Of a DNA stretch of 30,863 nucleotides, positions 20,514 through 30,863 are shown piece by piece; the first letter of the stretch is position 1; the number at the start of each line of letters is the position of its first letter. The notes under the pieces were generated by a model, which saw only the letters and a program-made list of their open reading frames with translations, was not told the origin of the DNA and made no database searches. The translations under genes were made by a program, and so were the position numbers. Source of the DNA: Blakeslea trispora (lineage: Eukaryota; Mucoromycota; Mucoromycetes; Mucorales; Choanephoraceae); contig JAIWNE010000214.1 of assembly GCA_025331445.1 (NCBI GenBank), positions 1 to 30,863 on the forward strand, read 5' to 3'.

Positions 20514-22360
20514 AATATAGGTAAAGAGAGAAAAGACCTGGAACCTTCTTAAAAATTAGCCAATCGGATCACTGGATTTTCCATTACTAAGAAAAAGAAA
20601 TAAGGTAAATGTTGATGATTTGGTTCATATTTCTCTTTGCATCATACGCTTCAACCAAGAAAAAAAGAGTTTTTGTGATAGTAATGAACTCAATTATTCA
20701 CTTAAAAAGAATGAAATATAGTTAAAAAAGAATTACATTTGAATTGTAGAGAAAAAAAGACATAATGCTTAGATTTCAATAATAACATCGTTTATGAAGC
20801 ATTGATTTCATATACTCTGAATTGCTTTTGCATACCAAAGACTGTTTAGAAAAGTCATAGCTTGTATGAAATACATATTCCTTTAGCTAAAAAAGTTGAC
20901 TTCTATGAGCACATGTTAGCTTTCTCGCTGCTCATCAGTTCTGCATGCCAACATCTCAAACTTACATGAGCATGCAAGATGGTAAGCCATCTCGGAAAAG
21001 GTTGAAGAAAAATAAAGTAAAAAAAAAAAGCATCTACAAACACCATAGAAAGCGATTGCTTATATGATAAAGTTGAAAATCTGAAATGGTATTGACCAAT
21101 TTCTCAAAGAGATACTAAAAAGGGATACCTCTAAATTTAAAAGATAGATGTATAATGGTAAATTTTGCTACACAAGACGATATACAATGTAGATGAAAGT
21201 TTGATGGTATTGAACTGCTTATGAAAAAACATCTATTTGCGAAGAAAGTTACTTGATACTCTCATAATGGAATAAACAAATATTCCTTGCTCTGATTATA
21301 ATTTATCGAAACTATTGTTTGAAGTCATCTAATTTTCCTATTTATTTCTTTAAACAATTATATTTGAAGTAAAGTTGAAAATCTCATAAAGTAGTATTGT
21401 AACAATCAAAATGTTCGTAAAACTTGCAATGATGCCAAATTATAAACAAGTTGCTTGCAATTGCATTTGGTCTTCAGCCAAAGAGATCAATTAAATGATC
21501 ATCAACATCTATACTTATTTATTGATCTAATGCGATAAGTCACATATACATCACTCCCAAACAAGATACATATCTGAGTCGCTTTAGCGAATAAGTATGT
21601 TTGCTTCAGAAATAAATTTACGATATCCGTTAGAGGTTCGATAAAAAGAAGATTGATTATTGCAAAATCATGATGGACAGTTCTTTTTAAATTAAAGGGA
21701 TTCATCACCATTTTTTTGCATCTGAATGATCTATTTGCATACTTCTTCTTGATGTTTCTGATATCCACCATCCTACGATATATTGAGGAACATGAAACTG
21801 TCATAAAATGACAGCATGTTCTAACTGAAACTTGTATTCTTCAATGTTTAGTATTTAGATGGATCTAAAGGGTGCGACGCTGATACTATATATGTATGAG
21901 CGATTACACTAAATGAATAATTATATTATATTTGCCTCATAATGTACCATCCTATAATTATAATTGATTGAATCATGATCAAAGCGACACTATGTAAGGA
22001 GTTGCTTTTGATACATCATGATTTTTAACTTATCACTTTTATGTTTAAAATAGCTTTACTCAATTTGTTTAGCATGAAACAGCTCGACGCTTTACTATCA
22101 GCTTTCTTCATAGATTCTGTTTGAAGTGCTTCTTTAAGATCCCCTTTTGTAAAGCGTTCCTTTAATTATCACTAATAAATCTGTTTATGCAAATCCAAGA
22201 CATTTTCCTTTTCAGTATGATTTTAGCTTAAATCTGTCAATGAAATCATGCTTTCTTCCCATCACTGTCATATTTCTCATATATACTAGCCATTTTTTTG
22301 ATCCCCCATTTTCTTTTTTCTCTTTTTTTTTTCAGTAAATGCACAGCAAAAGGTAAGCAC
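20514..22360. other. Gene-free AT-rich stretch right of the LINE
   Basis: No recognisable coding sequence is present. The 100-codon minus frame at 21804-21502 has a composition expected of random AT-rich DNA and no domain I know. A phrase AAAGTTGAAAATCT occurs near 21071 and again near 21372. A pyrimidine run ending TTTTTTTTTTCAG (about 22334) looks like a splice acceptor. Confidence 0.45.
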
Positions 22361-22365
22361 TTTTA

Positions 22366-22391
<26 letters not shown>
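22366..22391 (-). repeat. Run of 26 T (poly(A) on the minus strand)
   Basis: This is the longest homopolymer in the window. On the minus strand a run of 26 A follows an AATAAAA about 40 bases upstream (near 22430), as at the 3' end of a retroposed transcript or SINE. The base after the tail (minus) is TAAAAGTGCTTACC; I did not find a second copy of it that would serve as target duplication. It could also be a simple repeat. Confidence 0.4.
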
Positions 22392-22398
<7 letters not shown>

Positions 22399-22439
22399 TC
22401 ATATAATCCATCAACATCACTAACTCTTTTATTTCACAA

Positions 22440-23290
22440 TAGCTACATGTGTATTACTTATGATGACAACATCTCAATAACTCGACTACGCTTCTCTTCT
22501 ATTTCTTAGAATCCTTCAACTTTTCTTCCGTATATATCTGCTGATCATCCACTTTATACATACTTGTGTAGATACTCATCATTGACTTTGATAGACAATC
22601 TTTATCCATGACACACTCTTCTGTATTGCTTTCTGCCAACTCATCCATGACTTCTTTATCCAAACTGCCTGCTCTATACCATGTTGCTCAAACTTATACC
22701 TCTTTGACTGTTTTCTAATACCATCTTTTAAAGGGCTGTCTATTTGGATTGATGCGTCTTTTTCAAGTTACTCTTGCTAAGGTCCTTCGATTTCTCCATT
22801 TAAATGTTCAAATGCTTTTGTATACATTGCATCGACTAACTTGCTCTTTTGTAGTCATTGCCTTGAACCATTTGACAATCGTATATCCAATGCCTACATG
22901 CTTCCATCCTATGCTGATTATTCAGTCTATCCTCTTTCTTATGTGCACATGTGGTCACCTATCTAAGTATTGTCTCTGGTTATTGCCTAGCTTTTGAATA
23001 CTTTTCTCTTTAATATACGTCGTTCAGGTACTTGGTCTCTTCTCATGTCGCCATCTCTCTACCTCATCTTCAAGAAATGCTCTTTATCCGCCTATTCTCT
23101 TCCACTACTATGGTCTGTGCTTTTAAGGTTGCCGAATCTCTTTTTGATTGAACTTGGGGTTCCTTCAACTTTACTGCTTGTGCTTTTTTCTTTTTGTGTC
23201 TTCTCGCCTTTGCTCATGCTTACATGGGTGCTCCATCTCAGATGAGCTTGCCTCATCGCTTTGAATCCCTTTCCTGACAAGTGAAATACC
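22440..23290 (+). other. Pyrimidine-rich segment with broken coding-like readings
   Basis: Several frames give plausible but short peptides: for example a reading from about 22607 (MTHSSVLLSANSSMTSL), then about 22738-22960 in another frame. One near 23100-23275 has a hydrophobic run ACAFFFLCLLAFAHAYMG like a signal peptide. Stops and frame changes separate them. The annotated-length frames at 22749-22997 and 22994-23245 have no known domain. It may be a decayed host gene, or pyrimidine-rich DNA that happens to look open. Confidence 0.2.
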
Positions 23291-23657
23291 GCTTCCAGAT
23301 TATTTTGACTTGACTGTCTTACCGAATGAACTTCTCTTTATCAACTGTTTACTTCTGACTGTTGCTCTCACTGTTGGCTGGACTCATGAGTTTACCTAAT
23401 CGCGACTAAAGGACACAACATGCTCATGACAAAGTACATGTGTAAAGGATCGCGTCTCATCTTTATTTTTTTTTGTTTTTTGGACTTGCTATGCTATTTA
23501 CTTTCTTCCTCTATTGTTTCTGACTCTTGTATATACTGGTGACTAGTAATCTCTCAGTTGGTGTTGCTCATGACCTTGCATGTTGCTTCAAAATGGCTGT
23601 CAAGAAAAAAAAATTTTGAAAAAATTACTCTCGGTTAAGGCTGTATATCTTTTCAAG

Positions 23658-23917
23658 CGCAGCTACTACAAAGCGATTAAGGTGCGAATTGAAGGCTCTA
23701 ATCATGGAAATTAATTCATTTCTGCTTCTTATACTGCTTCCCATGATCTCAAAAGGTACCTATATTAAAGCCAAGCATGCCAATCTATCTGGATATACCC
23801 AATGCAGCATCCCTATTACAAAAAAGGACATCTAAGCTACAAATCAGCCTAAAGAAGAACCCATATATAGCATTTATTTGATCCAAATTAATAAAATTAA
23901 TGAAGCTTGATTTGCTC
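23658..23917 (-). repeat. Dispersed repeat, copy 2 (inverse of 11986-12243)
   Basis: Read on the minus strand from 23917 to 23658 it follows copy 1 base for base with about 30 differences. The two copies face outward around 11.4 kb that includes the LINE. Just inside copy 2 lies an A8 and T-rich patch (about 23605-23630). Confidence 0.75.
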
Positions 23918-24500
23918 ATAATACCAAAATAATCCATTCATAAGCCAAGCTCATCCGAAACTAAAGGCATTATTATTTGCTCATTTATTGCTTATACTTC
24001 AAAAACTTGTTAAATCATCATTACTATATACTCTAAAGGCCATTTGTCACTATAACTCCCCTTTGAGACCTAAGCTAGATATGATTCGACTATAAAGCAC
24101 TCCTATTCAAAGTAAGCTCGTATAATACTTTACCCACGGCCCAATTCTTGTGTTTCTGCATCGGTTCTCATTGTGTTTCTGCCTATTTTTCGTTGAAACC
24201 GCATATGAAAAAAACAAATATATCGCAGGGTTCACCTAGGATGCAAATATTTTACGCTAAGTTAGCGATTTTCTCTCCGCCAAAATAAAATAAAATATTT
24301 CGCTAACTAAGCATGAGCGGCCTCCCCCACTCCCCTCGACCTCCCCTCAGTTCATCTCCGATAGAGAATTTTCACCCTCCCCCCCTTCTTTTCATGTCTT
24401 ATTTGATTGGACCTCAGCTTAAGCAGTAAAAAAAATGCATATAAAAACTGACAAAAGTAATGATTATCATAATATGTATTTAACAAAATAATGTTTTATT
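23918..24500. other. Non-coding stretch with inverted repeat and C-rich block, 3' of the KDZ gene
   Basis: GCTAAGTTAGCGA (24256-24268) and TCGCTAACTAAGC (24300-24312) form a 13-bp inverted repeat with one mismatch. Next comes a C-rich block (about 24320-24383) with several C4-C7 runs, giving G-runs on the minus strand in possible G-quadruplex spacing. Either could belong to the end of the KDZ transposon. I could not find a matching repeat upstream of its start. Confidence 0.4.
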
Positions 24501-27500
24501 TTAGTCTTCGTCACTTTCGAAAGAAAGTGACTCTCTGTCGTCCTCAGAAGAGTCAGACTCGTGGTCAGAGCCATAGTCTCTTTTGTCTCCATCTACTACA
24601 TCTTGCGATGAAGAGATTTCATTGACACGAAGAGGGAGAGAGGGAGGGAGGAGAGGAGAAGGAGAAGGAGAAGGAGAGGGAGAAAGGAAAATGCCGAACT
24701 CAGCAAAAGCTATGCTTTGCAGCATTGTTATTGTTTTTTTTTGTTGCATGAGCAAGGCATGGTGGCCAGGCTCAGCGTTTTTTAATGCTCTTTCGAGCTT
24801 ATAGAGCTTTTGCTCTAAATTTGACAAGAGTCTTTGCTCTTCTTCCTATGATAGAGAATCAGTAAATCATTCGTTGCAAGACATCATGATTCTAACTTAC
24901 TTCCAGCAAAACAAGTTCTTGTTTTGTTTTGCACAATTGGTGCCAAATTGTTACAAAATCAGAGGACGCAATGTCTTGATTTTCAAATTTTTTGATAGCT
25001 ATTTCTAGACTATCGATTTTCATTTTGTTGTAGTCTTCAGGACCTAATTGAAGCAAAAACAGTTTAGTCCTTTGTTCATCTCTATTGTCTTTCTATGCAT
25101 AAACTTACTACAGGTATCACTCAAATGTTTGTTGAGGATATCAATTATTTTTTTGGAATTTTTTTTTAGGCTATTGATGGTTAAGATAAGCTTTGCAGCT
25201 TTCTTGGAACCTACACGGGAGAGCAATTTGTATCATTTAGTTCAATTGTATCAGGTTGATTTTCATAGAGACTTACCAATTTTGCCGTTTTTTGACAAAT
25301 GCTTCTTGTTGATTGCAAGAGCAAGCAAGTAGTTCTTCAACAAGGCAACTAAAAAGCTTGTGACTTCAGAGTCAACCAAGCTTCTCAAGTGAGCGAATTG
25401 AGGATCATTGACATCAACTGGAGCACTGAAGGTTGAGCTATGCTCAAACACTTCATAAGCAACCGTTGCTTGTCGTAATCGCTCAATTCTCTTGCTCATT
25501 TTTTGATCTGGCTTGTCGCTAATAGAAAATTTGTAAGTAAAAAGAAATGCCGACATTTGAAAATACAAGTGACTTACATCTGAGTCAAAACAAGGTATTT
25601 TTTTTTGTTTGTCAAGTATTCTAGGTAAGGCTTGCTTTGAATAACTTGGTCTTCAAGGTTTTGAAACAAAGTTTCTTTCAGAAACTTTTCAGTAGCGTTT
25701 AAAGAGAGCAACTCTTTTGACTTTTGTCATTCTTGCTGAATGACATTTTGGTCAACTCCGAAGAGCTGATTTTCAAACTCTTTGAGCTTTTTTTGTTGTA
25801 TTTTTTTTCTGTTTTTTATTTGCTTGGCTAAAAGAAAAAGGAGTGAGCAACATGAATAAGAAGCAAATCATTCACAACTTACGCAACTCAAGCATTTTTG
25901 ATAACCAAAGTGAGATACAGAGTCTGTGATTACCAAGAGGCGGTTGCTAGATGACATGCTACGTGTCATCGACACGAAGCCGTTCAAATAGGACCAAAAC
26001 CTCTCACAGCCCTCACCGTCAGTATACCCAAATTCTGGGACATACTTCGGGTTGTATTTCACCTGGCGCGCCATGTTGTGAGCATATGCGTGGAAAGCGG
26101 TAACACCATACCAGGTGTCATTTTCCTTCAGGTATGGGAACTGTTGCTAAGAATTATATAATAAATTAGTTTTCTAGTCGATTTGTTTCAAGAAACAAGT
26201 ACTTACTTCCAAGTTCTTCTTCACCATACATACAATATCATACATGATACCATACTTGGTGTACCTGCCTTCTTGTTGGCTTTTCACCAAGTGGGAAACA
26301 CAAGCAAGAGCATACTTGTGGCTAATGAATGACAGAGTTAGGCTACGATAATGAGGTTTTCAAATCACAACTTACCCTTCGCCACCACAAATGTCATATA
26401 GACGCTCAGGAACACCATGTCTAGCGCATGACATGGAGAAAACACCATTTGCATCATACCTGCTGCTAGACATGTTTCTGTTGCTGTTGCTGTTGGCTTT
26501 GAAGACACTGTCTTCGACTTGATCCAAGACACACTATTAAGCGAAATTAATGTTGTACTTCAGATATTTAGGCCCTTGCTCTGTTCTTACATCGTCCTTT
26601 CCAGCCTTGACGTTTTCAAAGGCATCAACCTCATTTCTTGAGCCCCAAAGAGAGCTTTCAAGGGCAGATGGAGCTAATATACCATTGTCATGCAATGTTT
26701 CAGATGAAGCATCCTTTCGATGCTTCATCTGAAAGTTGCCGTCCAAGGTAACCAACTTTCTGTCTGCACCCTATCGACTTTATTTAGTATACACATGTCT
26801 TATCACTTGATGAGCTATACACCCGCTTACTTCGCATGCAAGACATTGATCAACTGCACCAAGATCATACTTCTTGTTGACATTGTCTTGGACAAACAAG
26901 AGCAACCTTCGGTACAAGAAGTACACGTTATTGACGATGAGCTTCGTCAAGGGAGACTCCTAAATATTAAGTAAATATGAGTAGAGTGATAAAGTAATAA
27001 AAGAAGTCGTCCATTTACATCAGCACTCGATGCACCTGTTTTTTGATATAATTGGTTGCTAATTCGAGCAAAGCAATGGTTAGATACATAAGCATTCATC
27101 TTTAAAAGATGAAAATAGTCCATCATTGCAAAATCAATCGCTCTTTTGGGCGACTGAAAAGAAGCAGGCATTAGCTGGTTGCTAATGAGCTGCTTCGTCA
27201 AAGGCGAGCAGGAACAATGCTCAACATTTACTTTTTGAACACCTAAGAGTTGCTTTATGTAAGTCTTTTTCTAACTTTCGGAACTGCTTTTGATGACTTA
27301 CTGTTCAAAAAGTAAAGTGTCAATTTGGACATTCTCTTGTCCGGACAAAGGCATTGAAGAGGCCCAAAGTTGGCACAAACCCTGGAGAGGTTGGGCTCTC
27401 CCATCAAGTCAAAAGACTTGATGTACCACTCCATTAACTCTTCGGAATGGGCGTTCCATTTCTGAAACATGAGCTGCTTGGGTGCAGGTCTGGTTTGACT

Positions 27501-27770
27501 AGCATGCTCCCTGCAGTCAACATTAACATCAACGTCGATCCAATCACCCATTCCGAGGTCATCGTCTCTGAAGTGGAAAAGGTTGCTAGTCGCTTGTTGG
27601 CTTGATGCTTCTGCTTCCAATCTGGATGCTTGGTCTTTCAGATACATCTGATAGAACTTGGCATCTTTTTGTTGCTGTTCTTCGAATGAGAGCATAGGCT
27701 CCCTTCTACATGCTTTCTTGAATCTCTTCTTGGGAGGTTCAAGGTTATACTTTTTAAAAAAATTCTTCAT
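24501..27770 (-). pseudogene. KDZ-type transposase gene, 12 exons, near-intact (one lost base, one stop)
   Basis: Exons (minus): 27770-27302, 27242-27019, 26959-26831, 26770-26591, 26533-26376, 26321-26207, 26146-25883, 25827-25578, 25518-25277, 25210-25109, 25043-24901, 24845-24501. All 11 introns are 54-66 nt and GT-AG, mostly GTAAGT. The Cys clusters CLCPD, EHCSCSP and CLACEG form the CxC domain that accompanies KDZ transposases. The DDE-like core is LVTLDGNFQ (exon 4), SCARHGVPERLYDICGGEG and YDIVC (exons 5-6), FHAYAHN and YTDGEGCERFWSYLN (exon 7). The C-terminus is a coiled coil, an SP repeat and an acidic tail. Lesions: an A5 run in exon 7 (25895-25899) needs one A to give QKMLEL, and TGA at 25729-25727 (exon 8) probably replaces Trp. 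With the lost base restored the exons sum to 874 codons. It would cut and join transposon ends in the nucleus. Confidence 0.9.
24645..24680. repeat. GGAGAA microsatellite in the last KDZ exon
   Basis: GGAGAA/GGAGAG repeats on the plus strand encode an SPSPSPSPSP tract of the KDZ protein on the minus strand. It lies between the coiled coil and the acidic tail, in a region likely to tolerate length change. Confidence 0.7.
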
Positions 27771-29478
27771 GGTGCGATGTTCTGTGGTTATTAAGCGAAA
27801 GAAAAAGAAGACAAAGGCATGTGAGGTTTGTTGATGTTTTTGTCTGTCATCTGGCTTTTAAAATCTATCAAACATTGCTTAAATAGGTAAACTTTATAAC
27901 AAGAAATTACCTTTTTTCTGCCCATGCTCTCGAATGAAATAGCTTCTGCTTGCGTATCGTATGTCTTGACTAAACTACTTACATTGTATAAAAAAAAAGA
28001 CTAAATATATCCAAAACTGGGTGCGATAAAAGGAATTTGCATTCAAATTTGATACTATGCCCAAGATTTGGTTATGATTTATGTCGTTATAGGAGGATAA
28101 CTTTTCATAAAAGAGCATCTAGACGCTAAGACTTCGTCTGTATCTTCTTTCATATTAGTTACTAATCTTTAGCCAAAAAAACTCTATAAAAAATGAGAAA
28201 AGTGTAAAAACAAACTTTTAGGAAGACATTCGAACTTGTTTTACATATCAGTTTTGTAAAAACAAGAAACTCAAAGCTTACATGTTAAAAAAGATCAATT
28301 AAAATCGCTCAAATTACATATAGTATTAGAGGAATGTTTGGCCAAACTGAATCAGGTACTAAAACCTGTTACTTGACATCAGAATGTAATGATATCAGCA
28401 TCAAAGTGGGTCAAATGCCATGATTTTGCACTAATTCTTCTCAAAATTGGCATGTTAGCCGCAATTTGGCACTCTTAGAATCGGGAAAGCTTCTAAAAGC
28501 AAAGCTTAATATTCTGCTATATATCAGAAATCATTTCGAGCATTTCTAGGCTTTTCAGATGAGTGAAAGTGTTTAAATGGATAGTCAATCATGGATGCGA
28601 CTTTGACATGCTCCAAATATGGAAATTTTATTTACATTTTATTCAAGTCTGGAAGACTAACTCCCAGGATCGGATGTGAAATCTGACAGTAAAAGATTTT
28701 TATTCTTAATTACCAAGAAACCAATCAAACAGATGCACGCTATTTGTGAGTCATAAATTTTTTATTTTGTCCTCTTTATTCTCAGACTTCCTTCTTTGTG
28801 GCTTCTTCATCTCTTCATCTTCATCCCCATGTTCACCTCTCCATGTTTGTCTTTTAGGCTTACTCCTTGCTAACTCATCTTACCTTTTAGACCCACTGAA
28901 CCAAGCCTATTCGACTGCATTCTTTGATGCTCTTTCTGCCTTTTGTCCCTTCTTTGTAGACATACTTAGGAGGCTTTTGAGTCCATAGAAAGATGGACGC
29001 GTCTTTCTGTTTTGTCGACTTCTTTTCTAGACAAGCTTTTTTGTATTAAGGACACGACAGTGTTTCGTAGCATCTACTTTTCTATTTGTTTCATTACAAG
29101 CAATACTAGTCAGTTTGATTTAGATATTTGAGTATGGAGTTGATGATTATCTGTTGTCTTGACCTTGCTAGAAACAAGTTGCACCATTCTAAGCTTCAGC
29201 TTTACCCTGGTCTTTTTCTCTTAAAAAATTATCTCATTACTACTGCTTCAAGATGTAATTTCGTTCAAATAATTTAACATGTGCTTTAGTTCAAAAGGCC
29301 AGCCTTCTTTCTAAAAAGACAGGGGTACTAAAAGAAATAAACATAAAATAGCAGATGCTTACAGATACATTTTAAGACATGAAGCACAACAAAGAAGTGT
29401 AGCGTATTATTATTATTTTATTTGAAGAAAAAAACTATACATATCTAAAAACAACGATACTATAACTAAGAAACTTAC
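27771..29478. other. Gene-free stretch upstream of the KDZ gene
   Basis: The first several hundred bases should contain the KDZ promoter and transposon end, but I see no clear TATA box or terminal repeat. A pyrimidine-rich segment (28745-28990, an 80-codon plus frame) has no known domain. The rest is AT-rich with short homopolymers. Nothing else can be supported. Confidence 0.4.
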
Positions 29479-29596
29479 ATGTTATAAGCCAAGACAAATT
29501 GTGGACTACAAGCTTGGATGCTTCTCCATCCATGTATAGCCTACAATATCAGAGCGTCTGGCTGGAGAGCATCTTCAAGTGAAGCATCTGTATTGC
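29479..29596 (-). other. Candidate isolated exon (118 nt)
   Basis: On the minus strand CTACTAAC (branch site) is followed 23 bases later by ACAG at 29598-29597. A 118-base segment then ends AACAT before GTAAGTTT (29478). The signals match those of the KDZ introns. One frame reads NTDASLEDALQPDALIL, a TAG, then AIHGWRSIQACSPQFVLAYN. It may be an exon of the broken gene further right (same strand), but no link was established. Confidence 0.25.
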
Positions 29597-30032
29597 CTGT
29601 TATCATACAAAAACAAAGTTAGTAGAGGGCTTGTTGACTTTAGCTAGTGGAATGGCAGGAAGGTTGGGGTGAGAGATGCACGTCAAGATGAAAACAAACC
29701 AGACTTTTCTTCATTTTGAATCTAAAAAAGAAGAAAAAAAATTTTTCTAAAAGAAAGAATAACCAGTTGCGAAATTCTGAACTCCAATAATTAATACTCA
29801 AATGCAAGTGACTGTTTGTTGCTGATAAGTGGCTTGCTAATTCAATTCCGCTCAAAGAGTGAGTACAAGCTACCAAACTTAGTCATACACTGGCAAAGTA
29901 TGTTAAGTTGTATAATTGTGAAAAAAAAAGTCAGTAGATCATCAGGCTACGGAATGGAATACAAAAACACGAAAACAAAGAGAGAATTCTTTCGAGAGGA
30001 AAAGAAAAAGAATTACGTTATGTGATGCCGTA

Positions 30033-30863
30033 TTATACGAATCCTAAACGCAATCTAGAGTCCAATGGAACTACTGAAAGAAGGGAAAAGCTTTTATTCA
30101 GCATTGATGACAATAACCTGCATCTAAGCCTGTCTTTGATGTCATTCAGGTGTCGAACACTCAAGTTCTGAAGGCGATAAGTCCCTGTCTTCGAGACATC
30201 ACCTTTGAAACAGGAGCAGAGGAAACAGGGTGAGGGAGATGGCAGCCCAAGCAAGTAAGCTCTTGTTTTGGCTCCAGTAGCCATGACCAACTTGTGGACA
30301 TACTTCCCAGGCGAAACACCCAGCTTCTCACCGATGCGGCTCTCGAACATTTTGCCTACATCTATACTCATATGTTAGATAAATCTAAAAAAATACATGT
30401 TGTGTTGGAACCAAAACAATACCTGAGTTCGAGTAGCATAAAAATCTGTCATCGGCTTTGGATCGTCAATGGCATAGACGTGCATCATATGCACGTCGAA
30501 CTCTGCAAGGAGCCAGTTGGAGTAGCTCCTCAAGTTGGCTAACGCCTTCGTGAGGATAGCCTCACTAACTGGCAAGGTCTGCTTGTCCTTGCATTGCAAG
30601 CGTTTGTCTGATCGACAAGCGCTTGCAAGGAGGAAGGTGGGCCATTTGTTATCTCTTGATAACTTGACAAAATGGCAGGCAAGTCCTCCTTCTTTTTGAA
30701 GGACAAGCCTCTTTCCACCGACATGTTGCTCAAGTGCTGCTTGCCAGACGCTTCTTTTTCTGGCGACAGGAATTCGCGCAAACTTGTCTTGAAGTCGTTC
30801 AGGTAAGGAAGACCAAGCTTGCCAATAGCCATGCGTTCGCATCTTCTTCATCTTCTTCAGGAT
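30033..30863 (-). pseudogene. Unrecognised frame-broken gene with one intron, partial at right edge
   Basis: Coding-like sequence enters from the right edge. A frame from 30832 reads LGLPYLNDFKTSLREFLSPE, then QHLSNMSVERGLSFKKKEDL. Later another frame reads SEAILTKALANLRSYSNWLL, then DVHMMHVYAIDDPK. A third reads DDRFLCYSNSD up to a 61-nt intron (30422-30362, GTATTG...GTATAG, branch CTAAC). In that phase exon 2 continues openly as VGKMFESRIGEKLGVSPGKY to TAA 30033. Each frame change is what one lost base would give. Family unknown; given the neighbours, a transposon gene is likely but not shown. The frame choice in the first exon is my judgement from residue composition. Confidence 0.35.
30595..30627. 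repeat. Hairpin with 14-bp arms
   Basis: TGCAAGCGTTTGTC (30595-30608) and GACAAGCGCTTGCA (30614-30627) are reverse complements with one mismatch around the loop TGATC. It sits within the broken gene at the right edge, between the two readings, and may be a small insertion or a folded coding segment. Confidence 0.5.

Noticed and set aside
21502..21804. 100-codon minus-strand frame as a gene
   Set aside because: Ile/Lys/Asn-rich peptide typical of random AT-rich sequence, no motif and no neighbour of the same kind.

Overview
The window reads as a transposon-rich, gene-poor block of a fungal nuclear genome. It is AT-rich, has spliceosomal introns of about 54-66 nt (GTAAG-type donors, TACTAAC-like branch sites), and carries Ty3/gypsy, L1-like LINE, Tc1/mariner, pogo, CACTA/Tnp2 and KDZ elements. 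That mix suggests an early-diverging fungus, probably Mucoromycota; this is inference from element types and intron size. I found no host housekeeping gene, RNA gene or CRISPR array that I could support.

Left part (1-7.2 kb): three Ty3/gypsy elements. Element A (+) enters from the left with the end of pol, a polypurine tract and a 3' LTR (351-777). It is inserted in the RNase H region of element B (-, gag-pol 4012 to 778, one reading frame with two in-frame stops). Element C (+, 4343 to about 7150) lies head-to-head with B. It carries several stops, a solo LTR (5698-6107, 5-bp target duplication) between gag and protease, and a frameshift before the reverse transcriptase. B's 5' end has a 12-nt inverted repeat arranged like the self-primer of Tf1-type elements.

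Middle-left (7.2-12.3 kb): a chain of broken DNA transposons. These are a Tc1-like N-terminus (7260-7366), a CACTA/Tnp2 transposase (8057-9735), and a pogo transposase (9905-about 11560) with one 59-nt intron, an insertion in its DNA-binding region and two catalytic aspartates replaced. A 150-bp array of inverted GGGCC motifs follows. A 258-bp repeat at 11986-12243 recurs inverted at 23658-23917.

Centre (12.2-24.5 kb): mostly non-coding, apart from a 5.25-kb L1-like LINE on the minus strand (15251-20500). The LINE has a 13-bp target duplication, a poly(A) tail, ORF1 with CCHC knuckles and ORF2 with endonuclease, reverse transcriptase and a C-terminal CCHC. Each ORF has one single-base frameshift.

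Right (24.5-30.9 kb): a 12-exon KDZ (Kyakuja-Dileera-Zisupton) transposase gene on the minus strand (27770 to 24501), nearly intact, with one lost base and one stop. It is followed by a gene-free stretch and a frame-broken, unrecognised gene that runs off the right edge.

The elements do not form one pathway; the window records successive insertions. A recurring theme is that most of the broken genes are explained by loss of one base, usually in a homopolymer. This is either a real mutational bias or a sequencing artefact.
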